The notes under the pieces were generated by a model, which worked only from the letters and a program-made list of their open reading frames with translations, searched no databases and was not told the DNA's origin. Shown here piece by piece: positions 26,220 through 35,709 of a stretch of DNA of 64,000 bases. Within the stretch, counting starts at the first letter, position 1; each line of letters starts with the position of its first letter. The translations under genes were made by a program, and so were the position numbers. Source of the DNA: Roseobacter sp. HKCCD6576-2 (GTDB lineage Bacteria > Pseudomonadota > Alphaproteobacteria > Rhodobacterales > Rhodobacteraceae); contig NZ_WVNW01000003.1 of assembly GCF_013179285.1 (NCBI RefSeq), forward strand, positions 124,001-188,000, in the 5' to 3' direction.

Positions 26220-26773
26220 TATCCGCCGGTCGCGCCGCCAGCGGCAGCCACCGGATCCCAGACCACCAGACCTAATTGCCGGGCGGCGGCCATGGACAGG
26301 ATTGGGCTGTTCAGCCCCTGCGGCTCTTGAAAGGCACGAATGGCGCGCCGGGTGCGTGCGTCCATGACGCCGTTTGCCGGACCCCGATAGAGATCGCGCG
26401 CCGCCAACGCCCGCTGCAAGCTGGCGATGAAATCCGGGTCGCCGATCTCGGCTTGGCAGGGGGTCTCAAACCATAACTCGCGCCGCTCCTGCACGATCTG
26501 CTGTCGGGTCTCGGTCATGAACACGGCGGGTTGCAAGACCTGACCGGCGCTGTTGATCTCTGGCGGTTGCAGCATCACCTGATCGGTGACCGTTTCGATC
26601 ACGGCGGGGGTTGTTTCGCGGCCATAGCAGGCATTGGGGTCTGCGCCGGGTGGACCCATGCCGCGGCTGACCTCCACCGTATTGGGCGCGATCAACCCGG
26701 TGATATCGGGTGCCTCCACAGCGCCGCAGGCAGCCACAGCCAAAAGGCCCAGAAGGGAGAAACGGGGTGTCAC
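26219..26773 (-). CDS. Lipoprotein with C-terminal peptidoglycan-binding-like domain
   Basis: A 184-residue protein starting at GTG (26771-26773). It has a lipobox LLAVAACG (Cys16) for lipid attachment. The C-terminal 70 residues (DFIASLQRALAARDLYRGP, then NGVMDARTRRAIRAFQ) match the PG_binding_1 fold, which binds cell-wall muramyl peptides. The middle segment (CYGRETTPAVIETVTDQ) is a Rhodobacterales-type pattern of unknown role. It is convergent with the Do-protease gene and divergent from the ferredoxin gene. Probably an envelope-anchoring protein. Confidence 0.8.
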   Translation of the reverse strand: MTPRFSLLGLLAVAACGAVEAPDITGLIAPNTVEVSRGMGPPGADPNACYGRETTPAVIETVTDQVMLQPPEINSAGQVLQPAVFMTETRQQIVQERRELWFETPCQAEIGDPDFIASLQRALAARDLYRGPANGVMDARTRRAIRAFQEPQGLNSPILSMAAARQLGLVVWDPVAAAGGATGG

Positions 26774-26968
26774 GGCTCGATTTTTCCTGCCCGGTTGATC
26801 CGGTTTTGCGGCAATTTACTTGGTTTTGGCGTGCCGCGAAAGCACCTCGCGTTGCGGCGGCCTGCAACTGCGTCTGCTATGCCGCAGTTCCGCTAGTCCT
26901 GGCCCATGTGGATTGTGACTGGAAAGGCCGCTTGAACGTCGCTACCTAAGGCGAAACAAAGCTTCTAG

Positions 26969-27306
<338 letters not shown>

Positions 27307-27307
<1 letters not shown>

Positions 27308-28119
27308 TGCTGCGGGGCGCACTCCTGGGCCTCGGGCTGGCGCTTGCGCCAGCCGTGTCGCTGGCCTGTACCGTCGCGCCCCATACGATGACCGAGATGC
27401 CCGAGAGTGTCGTCGAACATGACGGCACCGGGATTTACCGCGCGTGGTTTGACGGTCCGACAACACGCTATGCCCATGGGGTGCTCGGCGATGAGATCGA
27501 GGCAAGCGAGCTTTGGGTCTCATCCCCGACAGCCGCCAATAGCTGCGCGGTGCTCACCGTCCGGCTAGATGACGCCCATGTTTTTGAAGATCTTGCGCCC
27601 CGTCTGCGCGACCTGGATGGCGATGGGGCGGCCGAGGTGATCGTGGTGCGCAGCCACCGCGATCAGGGCGCACAATTGGCGATCTATGGCGATGCGGGCG
27701 ACGGGGAGTCTTTGACGCTCATCGCATCGACGCCTTATATCGGGCGGCGCAATCGCTGGCTGGCCCCGATTGGCGTGGCGGATCTGAACGGCGACGGGCT
27801 GCAAGATATCGCCTATATCGACCGGCCGCATCTGGCGCGCACTTTGCGGATTTGGACCTATCGCCCGGACGGGCAGGGGGGCGGCGACCTAACTGAGATC
27901 GCGGCGGCCAGCGGCGTAACCAATCACCGTATCGGCGAAGATTTCATCACCGGCGGCATCCGCCATTGCGGCGACGGCCCCGAGATCGTCACCGCCAATG
28001 CCGATTGGACCCAAGTGATCATAACGGTGCTTGCCGCAGATGGCGATTTGAGTGCCCGGGCCGTCGCCCCGTTTTCCGCCGACGCCATTCGTAATGTGCT
28101 TGGCTGTCGCCGGGGTTGA
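27307..28119 (+). CDS. Exported FG-GAP/VCBS repeat protein
   Basis: A 270-residue protein with a short signal peptide (MLRGALLGLGLALAPAVSLA). Two calcium-binding-like repeats of the FG-GAP type are visible: RDLDGDGAAEVIVVRS and ADLNGDGLQDIAYID, and a third, degenerate one may exist near HCGDGPEIVTANAD. Such repeats build a beta-propeller in periplasmic or surface proteins. Function unknown. It is translationally coupled to the ferredoxin gene by a one-base overlap, an arrangement often seen in this order. Confidence 0.8.
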
Positions 28120-28179
28120 CTTCGCCGCCTGCGCAAGGTGTATCGGCGCGACGCTCAACGCACCCGAAGGACGCCCCAG

Positions 28180-29958
28180 ATGCACGCCTATCGCAGCCAT
28201 TCCTGCGCCGAATTGAACGCCGCCCATGTGGGTGAGACTGTCCGCCTCTCGGGTTGGGTCCATCGGCGGCGAGATCACGGCGGCGTGGTTTTTATCGACC
28301 TGCGCGACCATTACGGGATCACGCAGGTGCTCTGCGACCCGGACAGCCCGGTGTTCGCCGAGGTCGAGAAACTGCGCTCGGAATACTGCGTACGTATTGA
28401 CGGCACGGTGAAGGCCCGTGACGCGAGCCTGATCAACACAAAGCTGCCAACCGGTGAGATCGAGGTTTTCATCCGCGATATGGAAGTCCTCGGCGGCATC
28501 GAGGGCGATCTGCCGCTGCAGGTGTTTGGCGATCAGGAGTACCCGGAGGAAACCCGCCTGCAATACCGCTATCTCGACCTGCGGCGCGAGAAGATGCAGG
28601 AGAGCATGAAGCTCCGCTCTGATGTGGTGGCCTCCATGCGCCGCCGGATGTGGGAGATCGACTTCCGCGAGTTCCAGACGCCGATCATCACCGCGTCCAG
28701 CCCCGAAGGCGCGCGCGACTTCCTGGTGCCCTCGCGCCTGCACCCCGGCAAATTCTACGCGCTGCCCCAGGCGCCGCAGCAGTTCAAACAGCTTCTGATG
28801 GTTTCGGGCTTCGACAAGTATTTCCAGATCGCGCCCTGCTTCCGCGACGAAGACCCGCGTGCCGACCGTGCGCCGACCGATTTCTATCAGCTCGACATGG
28901 AAATGAGCTTTGTTGAACAGCAGGATGTGTTCGACACGATCCAGCCCGTGATCGCAGGCGTTTTCGGAGAGTTCGGCAACGGGGCCAAGGTCGATCAGGA
29001 GTGGCCGCAGATTTCCTTCAAGGATGCGGCGCTTTGGTATGGCACTGACAAACCCGACTTGCGCAACCCGATCAAGATGCAGGTGGTCAGCGACCATTTC
29101 CGCGGCTCCGGTTTCGCGATTTTCGCTAAACTGTTGGAGCAAGAGGGCACCGAGGTCCGTGCAATCCCGGCGCCGACGGGCGGCAGCCGGAAATTCTGCG
29201 ACCGGATGAACAAATTCGCCCAGGAGCAGGGCTTGCCGGGCATGGGCTATATCTTCTGGCGCGACCAGGGCGACGGCATGGAAGCCGCGGGCCCATTGGC
29301 CAAAAACATCGGCCCGGAACGCACCGAAGCGATCCGGCAGCAGCTTGGACTCGGTGTGGGCGATGCGGCCTTCTTCCTCGCCGGTAAACCGTCGCAATTC
29401 GAGGGTGTCGCCGGTCGAGCGCGCGTGGTGATCGGGGATGAGCTTGGCCTGACCGAGCAGAACCGTTTCGCCTTTGCCTGGATCGTCGATTTCCCGCTCT
29501 ATGAGGCCGATGAGGAGACCGGCAAGGTCGATTTCTCGCATAACCCGTTCTCGATGCCGCAAGGCGGCGCGGCGGCGCTGGATGGCGACCCGCTGGAGGT
29601 GCTGGGGTATCAATATGACCTGGCCTGCAACGGCTATGAGCTGGTCTCGGGCGCGATCCGGAACCACAAGCCCGAGATCATGTTCAAGGCGTTTGAACTC
29701 GCCGGGTATGGCGAAGACGAGGTGCGCAACCGCTTTGGCGGCCTGGTCAACGCGTTCCAATATGGCGCGCCGCCGCATGGCGGTTGCGCCGCCGGGATCG
29801 ACCGGATCGTGATGCTTCTGGCCGATACCGCGAATATCCGGGAGGTCATCCTCTTCCCGATGAACCAGCGTGCCGAAGACCTGATGATGCAGGCGCCGTC
29901 GGACCCGACCAGCGACCAGTTGATGGAGCTGGGCCTGCGCGTGCTGCCGCAGGACTAG
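28180..29958 (+). CDS. aspS: Aspartyl-tRNA synthetase
   Basis: A 592-residue class II synthetase of bacterial type: N-terminal anticodon-binding OB fold ([23 protein letters not shown] in two parts), motif 2 ([15 protein letters not shown]), a large GAD insertion in the middle, and motif 3 near the end ([17 protein letters not shown]). The ATG at 28180 (MHAYRSHSC) has GAAGGA nine bases upstream; the frame opens earlier without homology. Whether it is discriminating or also charges tRNA-Asn cannot be read with certainty. A strong terminator follows. Confidence 0.97.
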   Translation: MHAYRSHSCAELNAAHVGETVRLSGWVHRRRDHGGVVFIDLRDHYGITQVLCDPDSPVFAEVEKLRSEYCVRIDGTVKARDASLINTKLPTGEIEVFIRDMEVLGGIEGDLPLQVFGDQEYPEETRLQYRYLDLRREKMQESMKLRSDVVASMRRRMWEIDFREFQTPIITASSPEGARDFLVPSRLHPGKFYALPQAPQQFKQLLMVSGFDKYFQIAPCFRDEDPRADRAPTDFYQLDMEMSFVEQQDVFDTIQPVIAGVFGEFGNGAKVDQEWPQISFKDAALWYGTDKPDLRNPIKMQVVSDHFRGSGFAIFAKLLEQEGTEVRAIPAPTGGSRKFCDRMNKFAQEQGLPGMGYIFWRDQGDGMEAAGPLAKNIGPERTEAIRQQLGLGVGDAAFFLAGKPSQFEGVAGRARVVIGDELGLTEQNRFAFAWIVDFPLYEADEETGKVDFSHNPFSMPQGGAAALDGDPLEVLGYQYDLACNGYELVSGAIRNHKPEIMFKAFELAGYGEDEVRNRFGGLVNAFQYGAPPHGGCAAGIDRIVMLLADTANIREVILFPMNQRAEDLMMQAPSDPTSDQLMELGLRVLPQD

Positions 29959-29977
29959 GCCACCTGACTAGAAAGAC

Positions 29978-30008
29978 AAAAGGCGCGCCGATCCTGGCGC
30001 GCCTTTTT
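29978..30008. terminator. Bidirectional terminator between aspS and bhcD
   Basis: Perfect 12-bp stem AAAAGGCGCGCC / GGCGCGCCTTTT with loop GATCCT, T-run on both strands. It separates the convergent aspS and bhc operon ends. Confidence 0.9.
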
Positions 30009-30028
30009 CTTTGAAACGGGCGTCGTGC

Positions 30029-31027
30029 CTAGAGCGCCACGCGCGTCGCGGTTCCTGCCTTGGCTGCCAGATCGGCGGCGACGGAGGCAACCGCGAGGTC
30101 TTGCAACCCGACGCCTGTGCCATCGAAGAGCGTGATTTCATCGGCGCTGGACCGTCCCGGATGCGCACTGTTGATCACATTGCCAATGGGTGTGATGTCC
30201 GCTTCGGCGATCAGGCCTCGCGCGATGGCATGCTGCGCCTCGCCCAGGCTGATGGACTGCGCAACTTCGTCGGTGAAGACCGTGGCTGCCGCCAGAAGCG
30301 CCGGATCGACCTCTTGCTTGCCGACCGTATCGGTGCCCATGCAGGCGATATGCGTGCCGGGTTTGATTTGGGGCGCCATCATGAGCGGTTCGAAGGCCGA
30401 GGTGATGGTGATGATCACATCGGCTTCGGCCCCCAACTGATCCCGGTCGACGGCCTCGAACTCCAGACCGATCTGGGTCGCAACTTCGCCCAATCTCGGC
30501 AACATCTCAGGATGCGGGTTCCAGGCCACGACCTTCTCAAAATCACGCTGCTCGGCGGCGGCGCGGAGTTGGAAGGCCGACTGGTGACCGGCGCCGACCA
30601 TGCCCAGAACTTTGGCGTCTTTTCGCGCAAGATGGGCAATCGAGACTGAGGATGCAGCCGCCGTTCTGAGCGCGGTCAGATAATTGCCGCCCACCAGCGC
30701 CTTTAGCTTGCCTGTATCGGGGTCGAACAGAAACACCGTCGATTGGTGGTTGGTCAGGCCTTTATCGGCATTGCCGGGCCAATAACCGCCGGATTTCAGC
30801 CCCAAGGCCAGCCCGGCGCGATCAAACCCGGATTTGAAGCCGTAAAGCGCATCCGCATGGCCAATCGCCTCGCGGATCACCGGGAAGTTATAGGCGTCGC
30901 CCTTGGCCATGGCGCCAAAGACGGCCTCCACTGCATCGAAGGCATCTTGGCGTCCGATGACCTGCTGACAGATCTCTTCGGATACGATGATCAGCCCATC
31001 GGTTTGGGCCTGGGTCATGTCGTTCAT
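30029..31027 (-). CDS. bhcD: Iminosuccinate reductase (ornithine cyclodeaminase family)
   Basis: A 332-residue member of the ornithine cyclodeaminase/mu-crystallin family, with the NAD(P)-binding turn GMVGAGHQSAFQL, the family block YLTALRTAAASSVSIA and VGKQEVDPALLAAATVF. Alone it could be any imine reductase, but directly behind bhcA, bhcB and bhcC it is the fourth enzyme of the beta-hydroxyaspartate cycle, reducing iminosuccinate to L-aspartate and so regenerating the amino donor for BhcA. An AGGAGC ribosome site lies before the ATG at 31025-31027. The 101-base gap to bhcC has two strong hairpins. Confidence 0.92.
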   Translation of the reverse strand: MNDMTQAQTDGLIIVSEEICQQVIGRQDAFDAVEAVFGAMAKGDAYNFPVIREAIGHADALYGFKSGFDRAGLALGLKSGGYWPGNADKGLTNHQSTVFLFDPDTGKLKALVGGNYLTALRTAAASSVSIAHLARKDAKVLGMVGAGHQSAFQLRAAAEQRDFEKVVAWNPHPEMLPRLGEVATQIGLEFEAVDRDQLGAEADVIITITSAFEPLMMAPQIKPGTHIACMGTDTVGKQEVDPALLAAATVFTDEVAQSISLGEAQHAIARGLIAEADITPIGNVINSAHPGRSSADEITLFDGTGVGLQDLAVASVAADLAAKAGTATRVAL

Positions 31028-31056
31028 TGTCTTGCTCCTGTCACAGGCAGTGTGTG

Positions 31057-31118
31057 CGGCTGGCGCGGATCATGAACGCGCCAGCCGACAGAGGGGCGGG
31101 GAGAGAGCGTCGCCCCTC
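31057..31118 (-). promoter_or_regulatory. Paired hairpins between bhcC and bhcD
   Basis: In transcription order: GAGGGGCG / CGCCCCTC (8-bp stem, arms 31091-31098 and 31111-31118), then CGGCTGGCGCG / CGCGCCAGCCG (11-bp stem, arms 31057-31067 and 31077-31087, 9-base loop). No T-run follows either. Both are perfect. They may set a step in mRNA level or stability between bhcC and bhcD; seen in sequence, role inferred. Confidence 0.65.
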
Positions 31119-31128
31119 GAGGGTCGTC

Positions 31129-32292
31129 TCAATAGGCTTTGCCGCGCGCCGAGACCGGCCAGAGCGTTTCCACTTTGCCGCCACGCACGCCGACATACCA
31201 ATCATGGACGTTGCAGGTCGGGTCGCAATGGCCAGGCACGAGGCGCAGTTTTTCATTGATGTCGAGGACGCCTTGCGGATCGGCAACAACGCCGTGTTCA
31301 TCGGAACACTTCACGTATTCGACATCGGTGCGCCCAAAGACGAAGGGCAGTCCGCTATCGACCGATTGCGCCTTGAGACCGGCATCGACGATGGCTTTGT
31401 CGGCTTTGGCATGGCTCATCACCGAGGTCAGCAGGAACAGTGCGTTCTCCCACTCACCTTGGTCAATGCGCTTGCCCTCTTGGTCTAAGATACGCCCGTA
31501 ATCGGCATCCATGAACGCGTAGCTGCCACATTGCAGTTCGTTGTAAACGCCCGAATTGCTTTCGAAATAGTAAGATCCGGTGCCGCCGCCGCCAACGATA
31601 TCGCATTCGATGCCATCGGCTTTCAGCGTATCAACCGCGTCTTTCACCATCGCCACCGCGATATCGATCTTGGCTTTGCGGTCGTCATAGCTGTCCATGT
31701 GCTGCATGGCGCCCTGATAGGCTTGGATGCCCGCGAATTTCAGGCCGTCGGCCGCGTCGATCGCCTTGGCGATCTCGACCACCTCGGGCGTTGTCGTCAC
31801 ACCGCAGCGGCCCGCGCCGCAGTCGATCTCGACCAGGCATTCGATTTCGGTCCCGTGCTTGACGGCCGCCGCCGACAAATCCGCAACATTGGCCAGATCG
31901 TCAACGCAGCAGATCGTGCGGGCGCCGAGTTTGGGCAGCCGGGCCAGACGGTCGATCTTGGCGGGGTCGCGCACTTGGTTGGAGACCAGAACATCCTTGA
32001 TGCCGCCCCGGGCGAAAACCTCCGCCTCCGACACTTTCTGACAGCAGACGCCGCAGGCACCACCCAGGTCGACCTGCAACTGCGCCACATCGACGGATTT
32101 GTGCATTTTGCCATGCACCCGGTGCCGCATTCCATGCGCCTTGGCGTAATCGCCCATCTTTTTGATGTTGCGCTCCAGCGCATCCAGATCGAGCACAAGG
32201 CTTGGCGTTTGAATATCCGCTTCGTCCATGCCGATTGCGGCAGGGATGTCGTAGCCGACTTCAAGTTCTTCGATTTTCACATTGGTATTCAT
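31129..32292 (-). CDS. bhcC: Beta-hydroxyaspartate aldolase (DSD1/D-threonine aldolase fold)
   Basis: A 387-residue PLP enzyme of the fold-type III alanine-racemase-like group. The HGKMHK motif near the N-terminus carries the PLP lysine (Lys62), and the C-terminal GHCDPTCN has the metal-binding His and Cys of D-threonine aldolases. In the cycle it condenses glycine with glyoxylate to erythro-beta-hydroxyaspartate. The ATG at 32290-32292 has GAGGAGG nine bases upstream; a longer frame reaching 32343 would overlap bhcB. It follows bhcB after 13 bases. Confidence 0.93.
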   Translation of the reverse strand: MNTNVKIEELEVGYDIPAAIGMDEADIQTPSLVLDLDALERNIKKMGDYAKAHGMRHRVHGKMHKSVDVAQLQVDLGGACGVCCQKVSEAEVFARGGIKDVLVSNQVRDPAKIDRLARLPKLGARTICCVDDLANVADLSAAAVKHGTEIECLVEIDCGAGRCGVTTTPEVVEIAKAIDAADGLKFAGIQAYQGAMQHMDSYDDRKAKIDIAVAMVKDAVDTLKADGIECDIVGGGGTGSYYFESNSGVYNELQCGSYAFMDADYGRILDQEGKRIDQGEWENALFLLTSVMSHAKADKAIVDAGLKAQSVDSGLPFVFGRTDVEYVKCSDEHGVVADPQGVLDINEKLRLVPGHCDPTCNVHDWYVGVRGGKVETLWPVSARGKAY

Positions 32293-32305
32293 GATCTTAC
32301 CCTCC

Positions 32306-33265
32306 TCAGCCCAACATCCAGGGCAACTTGTCCATATCCACATTCCCGCCGGTGATGATCACACCGACACGCTTACCCCGGAACACCTCCGGGTTCTTCA
32401 GAATCGTCGCGAGCGGCACTGCGCAGCTCGGCTCCATGACGATCTTCATCCGCTGCCAAGTCAGCTTCATGGCGTCGATGATCTCTTGCTCGGAAGCTGT
32501 TAGAATGTCCGTCACGTGATTGCTGACAAAGTGCCAGGTGTTCTCTTTCAGCGGCACTTTCAGCCCATCGGCAATCGTGGCCGGGGCGTCATCGGCGATG
32601 ATATGCCCGGCTTTGAAACTCCGATATGCGTCGTCGGCTTGCTCTGGCTCGGCTGCGTAAATCTCGATCGTCGGCGCGATATTCGAGAGTGTCAGGCAGC
32701 AGCCCGAAATCATCCCGCCACCGCCAATCGGCGCGATAACCGCGTCCAGATCAGTGACCTGCTCAACCAGTTCCCGCGAGCAGGTGCCTTGCCCGGCAAT
32801 GACCCGCGGATCATTGTAAGGGTGCACGAAATCGGCGCCGGTTTCGGCGTGGACCTTGGCGAACACCTCTTCGCGGCTGCTGGTCGAGGGTTCGCATTCG
32901 GTGATGATGCCGCCATAGCCGCGCACGGCGGCCTTTTTCGCCTCAGGGGCGGTGCGTGGCATCACCACATGGCAGGGAATCCCGCGGCGACCGGCGGCAT
33001 AGCTGAGCGACAGCGCATGATTGCCGGAACTATGCGTGGCGACGCCTTTCGCGGCTTGGTCCTCATCCAACCCAAACACGGCATTTGACGCGCCGCGTAC
33101 CTTGAACGCTCCGGCCTTTTGGAAGTTCTCGCATTTGAAGAACAGTTCGGCACCAGTGAGTTCGTTGAAATAGCTTGAGGTGAGGACGGGCGTGCGATGG
33201 ATATATGGCGCGATGCGTTTATGCGCGGCAACCACATCTTCGAAACGGGGCAGTTGATCAGTCAT
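32306..33265 (-). CDS. bhcB: Beta-hydroxyaspartate dehydratase (serine/threonine dehydratase fold)
   Basis: A 319-residue fold-type II PLP enzyme related to threonine dehydratase and serine racemase. PLP lysine is Lys55 in KAGAFKVRGAS; the phosphate-binding glycine loop is PIGGGGMISG; SSGNHALSLSYAA binds the substrate carboxylate. No regulatory ACT domain is present. In this cluster its role is to dehydrate erythro-beta-hydroxyaspartate to iminosuccinate. Without its neighbours it would be annotated as threonine dehydratase. Gaps of 21 bases to bhcA and 13 bases to bhcC indicate one operon. Confidence 0.93.
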   Translation of the reverse strand: MTDQLPRFEDVVAAHKRIAPYIHRTPVLTSSYFNELTGAELFFKCENFQKAGAFKVRGASNAVFGLDEDQAAKGVATHSSGNHALSLSYAAGRRGIPCHVVMPRTAPEAKKAAVRGYGGIITECEPSTSSREEVFAKVHAETGADFVHPYNDPRVIAGQGTCSRELVEQVTDLDAVIAPIGGGGMISGCCLTLSNIAPTIEIYAAEPEQADDAYRSFKAGHIIADDAPATIADGLKVPLKENTWHFVSNHVTDILTASEQEIIDAMKLTWQRMKIVMEPSCAVPLATILKNPEVFRGKRVGVIITGGNVDMDKLPWMLG

Positions 33266-33286
33266 CTCTACGGTCTCCTCGTCCTC

Positions 33287-34477
33287 TCACGCGGCGGATT
33301 TCAGCGCGGTGTCCCACGATTGCCGGAAATACTCCTGTGCCGCCGACACCCCGTCGCCCAACTCGATGGGATAGTTCAGATCAGCCATCGCCATCTCGAT
33401 CGTGGCCAGGCCGGACAAGACCATCACATCGGTCAGGGCGCCGAGATGCCCGATACGGAAGGCTTTGCCATTCATCTGCCCAAGGCCGACGCCGAAGCTG
33501 ACCCCATAGGCGTTGAACGCATGATCGGTCAGGACGTTGCTGTCGAACCCGTCAGGCACATAGATCGCGCTGACCGTGTCGGAATAGAGCTCGGGCGATT
33601 GCGCGACCAGGTCCAACCCCCAGGCGCGGGCGGCTTGGCGCACGCCTTCGGCAAGGCGGTGGTGGCGGGCATAAACATTGCCCAGGCCCTCTTCGAACAG
33701 CATCGACAGGCTTTCGCGCATGCCATGGATCAGTTGCAGCGGAGGCGTATAGGGAAATCCGCCGGTACTGTTGGCCTGCAACATGTCGCGGAAATCAAAG
33801 AAGGTCCGTGGCAGCGTTGCGTCATCCATCGCCGCCAGGGCTTTCTGGCTGACCGCTAAGATCGCCATACCGGTGGCCAGCATGAAGCCCTTTTGGCTGC
33901 CAGCAACGGCGATATCGACCCGCCAGGCGTCCATCTCAAACGGCATCGAGGCAAGCGAGCTGACACAATCGACCAAGAGCAGCGCAGTGTGAGAGGCGCT
34001 GTCCATTGCGGCGCGGACGGCGGCGATGTCGGATTTCACGCCCGTGGCCGTCTCGTTATGGGTGACAAGCACGGCTTTGATCGCATGAATGCTATCGGCT
34101 TTGAGGGCCTCCTCGAACTTGTCGGCGGGTGCGCCTGATCCCCAGTCACATTCGATGATCCGCACATCCAACCCATGGCGTTGGCACATGTCGATCCAGC
34201 GATGGCTAAACATGCCATACCGCGCGATCAGGACCGTGTCGCCGGGGCTGAGCGTGTTGGTGATCGCGGCCTCCCAGCCACCTGTGCCCGATGCGGGGAA
34301 AGTGATCACGCGGCCCTCGGTGGTGCCGAAGACGGTCTTGCAGCCATCCAAGACCGGCATCAACGTCTCGACAAAATCTGGCGCGCGATGATCACGGGTC
34401 TGCACTTGCATCGCGTGGCGCAAACGGTCCGGCATGTTGGTCGGGCCGGGGATGAACAGTGGGTTTTGATCGGACAT
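33287..34477 (-). CDS. bhcA: Aspartate-glyoxylate aminotransferase
   Basis: A 396-residue class V aminotransferase resembling serine-glyoxylate aminotransferase. It starts MSDQNPLFIPGPTNMP; PLP lysine is Lys196 in AGSQKGFM, and VDCVSSLASMPFEMD carries the PLP-ring aspartate region. In the cycle it transfers the amino group of aspartate to glyoxylate, giving glycine and oxaloacetate. The ATG at 34475-34477 has GGAGGAG about nine bases upstream; the frame opens 50 codons earlier in AT-rich non-coding DNA and that part is rejected. First gene of the bhc operon, divergent from bhcR. Confidence 0.94.
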   Translation of the reverse strand: MSDQNPLFIPGPTNMPDRLRHAMQVQTRDHRAPDFVETLMPVLDGCKTVFGTTEGRVITFPASGTGGWEAAITNTLSPGDTVLIARYGMFSHRWIDMCQRHGLDVRIIECDWGSGAPADKFEEALKADSIHAIKAVLVTHNETATGVKSDIAAVRAAMDSASHTALLLVDCVSSLASMPFEMDAWRVDIAVAGSQKGFMLATGMAILAVSQKALAAMDDATLPRTFFDFRDMLQANSTGGFPYTPPLQLIHGMRESLSMLFEEGLGNVYARHHRLAEGVRQAARAWGLDLVAQSPELYSDTVSAIYVPDGFDSNVLTDHAFNAYGVSFGVGLGQMNGKAFRIGHLGALTDVMVLSGLATIEMAMADLNYPIELGDGVSAAQEYFRQSWDTALKSAA

Positions 34478-34694
34478 GGTGCGGGTCTCCTCCGTCGTCG
34501 TGAGGAGATTTGTAGCAGGTTGATGTGCATTTGCAATTTTTTCGGAAGTATTTTTCAGTTTTGAGTTTGGCGAGTATTTGATATTAATATCAGTGTGATG
34601 TATTTTTTCATATACATCGGTATACAAATGTTGAAAAATATTTTCACGATACTATTCTCCTGATGCAACAGGTCATAATTGGGAAAGTCGTGAC
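34478..34694. promoter_or_regulatory. AT-rich divergent bhcA/bhcR control region
   Basis: A 217-base gap that is far richer in A and T than its surroundings. It contains a perfect 14-bp palindrome TGATATTAATATCA (34579-34592), an inverted repeat TATAC-N4-GTATA (34611-34624) and another TGAAAA-N3-TTTTCA (34632-34646), plus repeated TATTTTTCA-like words near 34550, 34601 and 34638. TTGATA (34578-34583) and TATTTT (34601-34606), 17 bases apart, could be a sigma-70 promoter for bhcR. The palindromes are candidate BhcR operators; this is inference. Confidence 0.6.
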
Positions 34695-35516
34695 ATGGTC
34701 GAGATTCAACGCAAGCCGCGCGGGCGGCCCAAATCGCCCTTCACAGACAGCAGTGGCGGCACCATCCAGGCTCTGGATCGAGCGCTGGCGATCCTAAGTG
34801 CGCTGGCGCAACAAGATCATGCATCACTCACCGATCTGTCGGAGGATCTGGCAATTCCTACGGCGACGACGCACAGGATTCTCGCGACCTTGCAGCAGAA
34901 TGGTTATGCCGAGCTGGACGAAGCCACCCAGACCTGGGCCGTTGGGGTCGAGGCCTATCGCACCGGGTCGGCTTATCTCAACCGGACCAATCTGGCGGAT
35001 GTCAGCCGCCCGGCGATGCGTGCTTTGATGCAGGACACGGGCGAGACGGCGAACCTGGCGGTGCCCGACGGCGCGGCGGTTGTTTTTGTCGGGCAGATCG
35101 AGACGCAGAACCCGATCCGTGCGTTTTTTGCCGCGGGCACACGGACACCGATGCATGCCTCTGGCACCGGCAAAGCGATTTTGGCGCATCTGCCAGCCAC
35201 GCGGCAGGCCCGTCTCTTATCGCAGATCGATTTGACGGTGTTTACCGACCAGACCCTCGCCACGCTTGCCGAATTGCAGGCCGATTTGGCTTCAACCCAA
35301 GCCCGCGGCTGGTCATTCGATCAAGAAGAACGCCATCTCGGCATGTCCTGCATCGGTGCGCCGATATATGATGCGAGAGGGGAGGTGGTGGCGGGCGTGT
35401 CGATCTCTGGGCCAAGCACGCGTTTTTCCGACCGACGGGTCGATGCCTTTGGCACCCGGGTGGCACAAGCCGCTGCCGAGATCACCGATGGTATCGGAGG
35501 GCGCCTGCCCGGATAG
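34695..35516 (+). CDS. bhcR: IclR-family regulator of the beta-hydroxyaspartate cycle
   Basis: A 273-residue IclR protein: winged helix at about residues 25-85 (QALDRALAILSALAQ, then ATTHRILATLQQNGYAEL) and an effector-binding domain from about residue 95, with the conserved ASGTGKAILAHLP and FDQEERHLGMSCIGAPIYD. Divergent from bhcA, as in Paracoccus denitrificans, where the equivalent protein senses glyoxylate; the same role is inferred here. The ATG at 34695 has a GGGAAAG site upstream. Confidence 0.9.
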   Translation: MVEIQRKPRGRPKSPFTDSSGGTIQALDRALAILSALAQQDHASLTDLSEDLAIPTATTHRILATLQQNGYAELDEATQTWAVGVEAYRTGSAYLNRTNLADVSRPAMRALMQDTGETANLAVPDGAAVVFVGQIETQNPIRAFFAAGTRTPMHASGTGKAILAHLPATRQARLLSQIDLTVFTDQTLATLAELQADLASTQARGWSFDQEERHLGMSCIGAPIYDARGEVVAGVSISGPSTRFSDRRVDAFGTRVAQAAAEITDGIGGRLPG

Positions 35517-35709
35517 AGAAGAGTTTGGCCGTCTTTGTTCGGCCTGATATATCGAACGATGGTGCCGAGCGAACGGACGGCGCGGCGATGACCGCGGTGG
35601 TTGCGCCCACCGGCTGTTTGGTTGACGCGCGTCGTGATCGGTAACGGCTTGTCAACGCGGGCTATTTCGCCTTTCGTGTTGATATACGATCAGCAGGGCA
35701 GGATGGGCG

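Noticed and set aside
27889-29778. Open frame of 629 codons on the minus strand opposite aspS
   Set aside because: Antisense shadow of aspartyl-tRNA synthetase; no ribosome site or protein motif.
34477-34627. Longer N-terminus of BhcA reaching 34627
   Set aside because: The additional 50 codons are AT-rich, lack family similarity and cover the divergent promoter region; the ATG at 34477 has a strong ribosome site.
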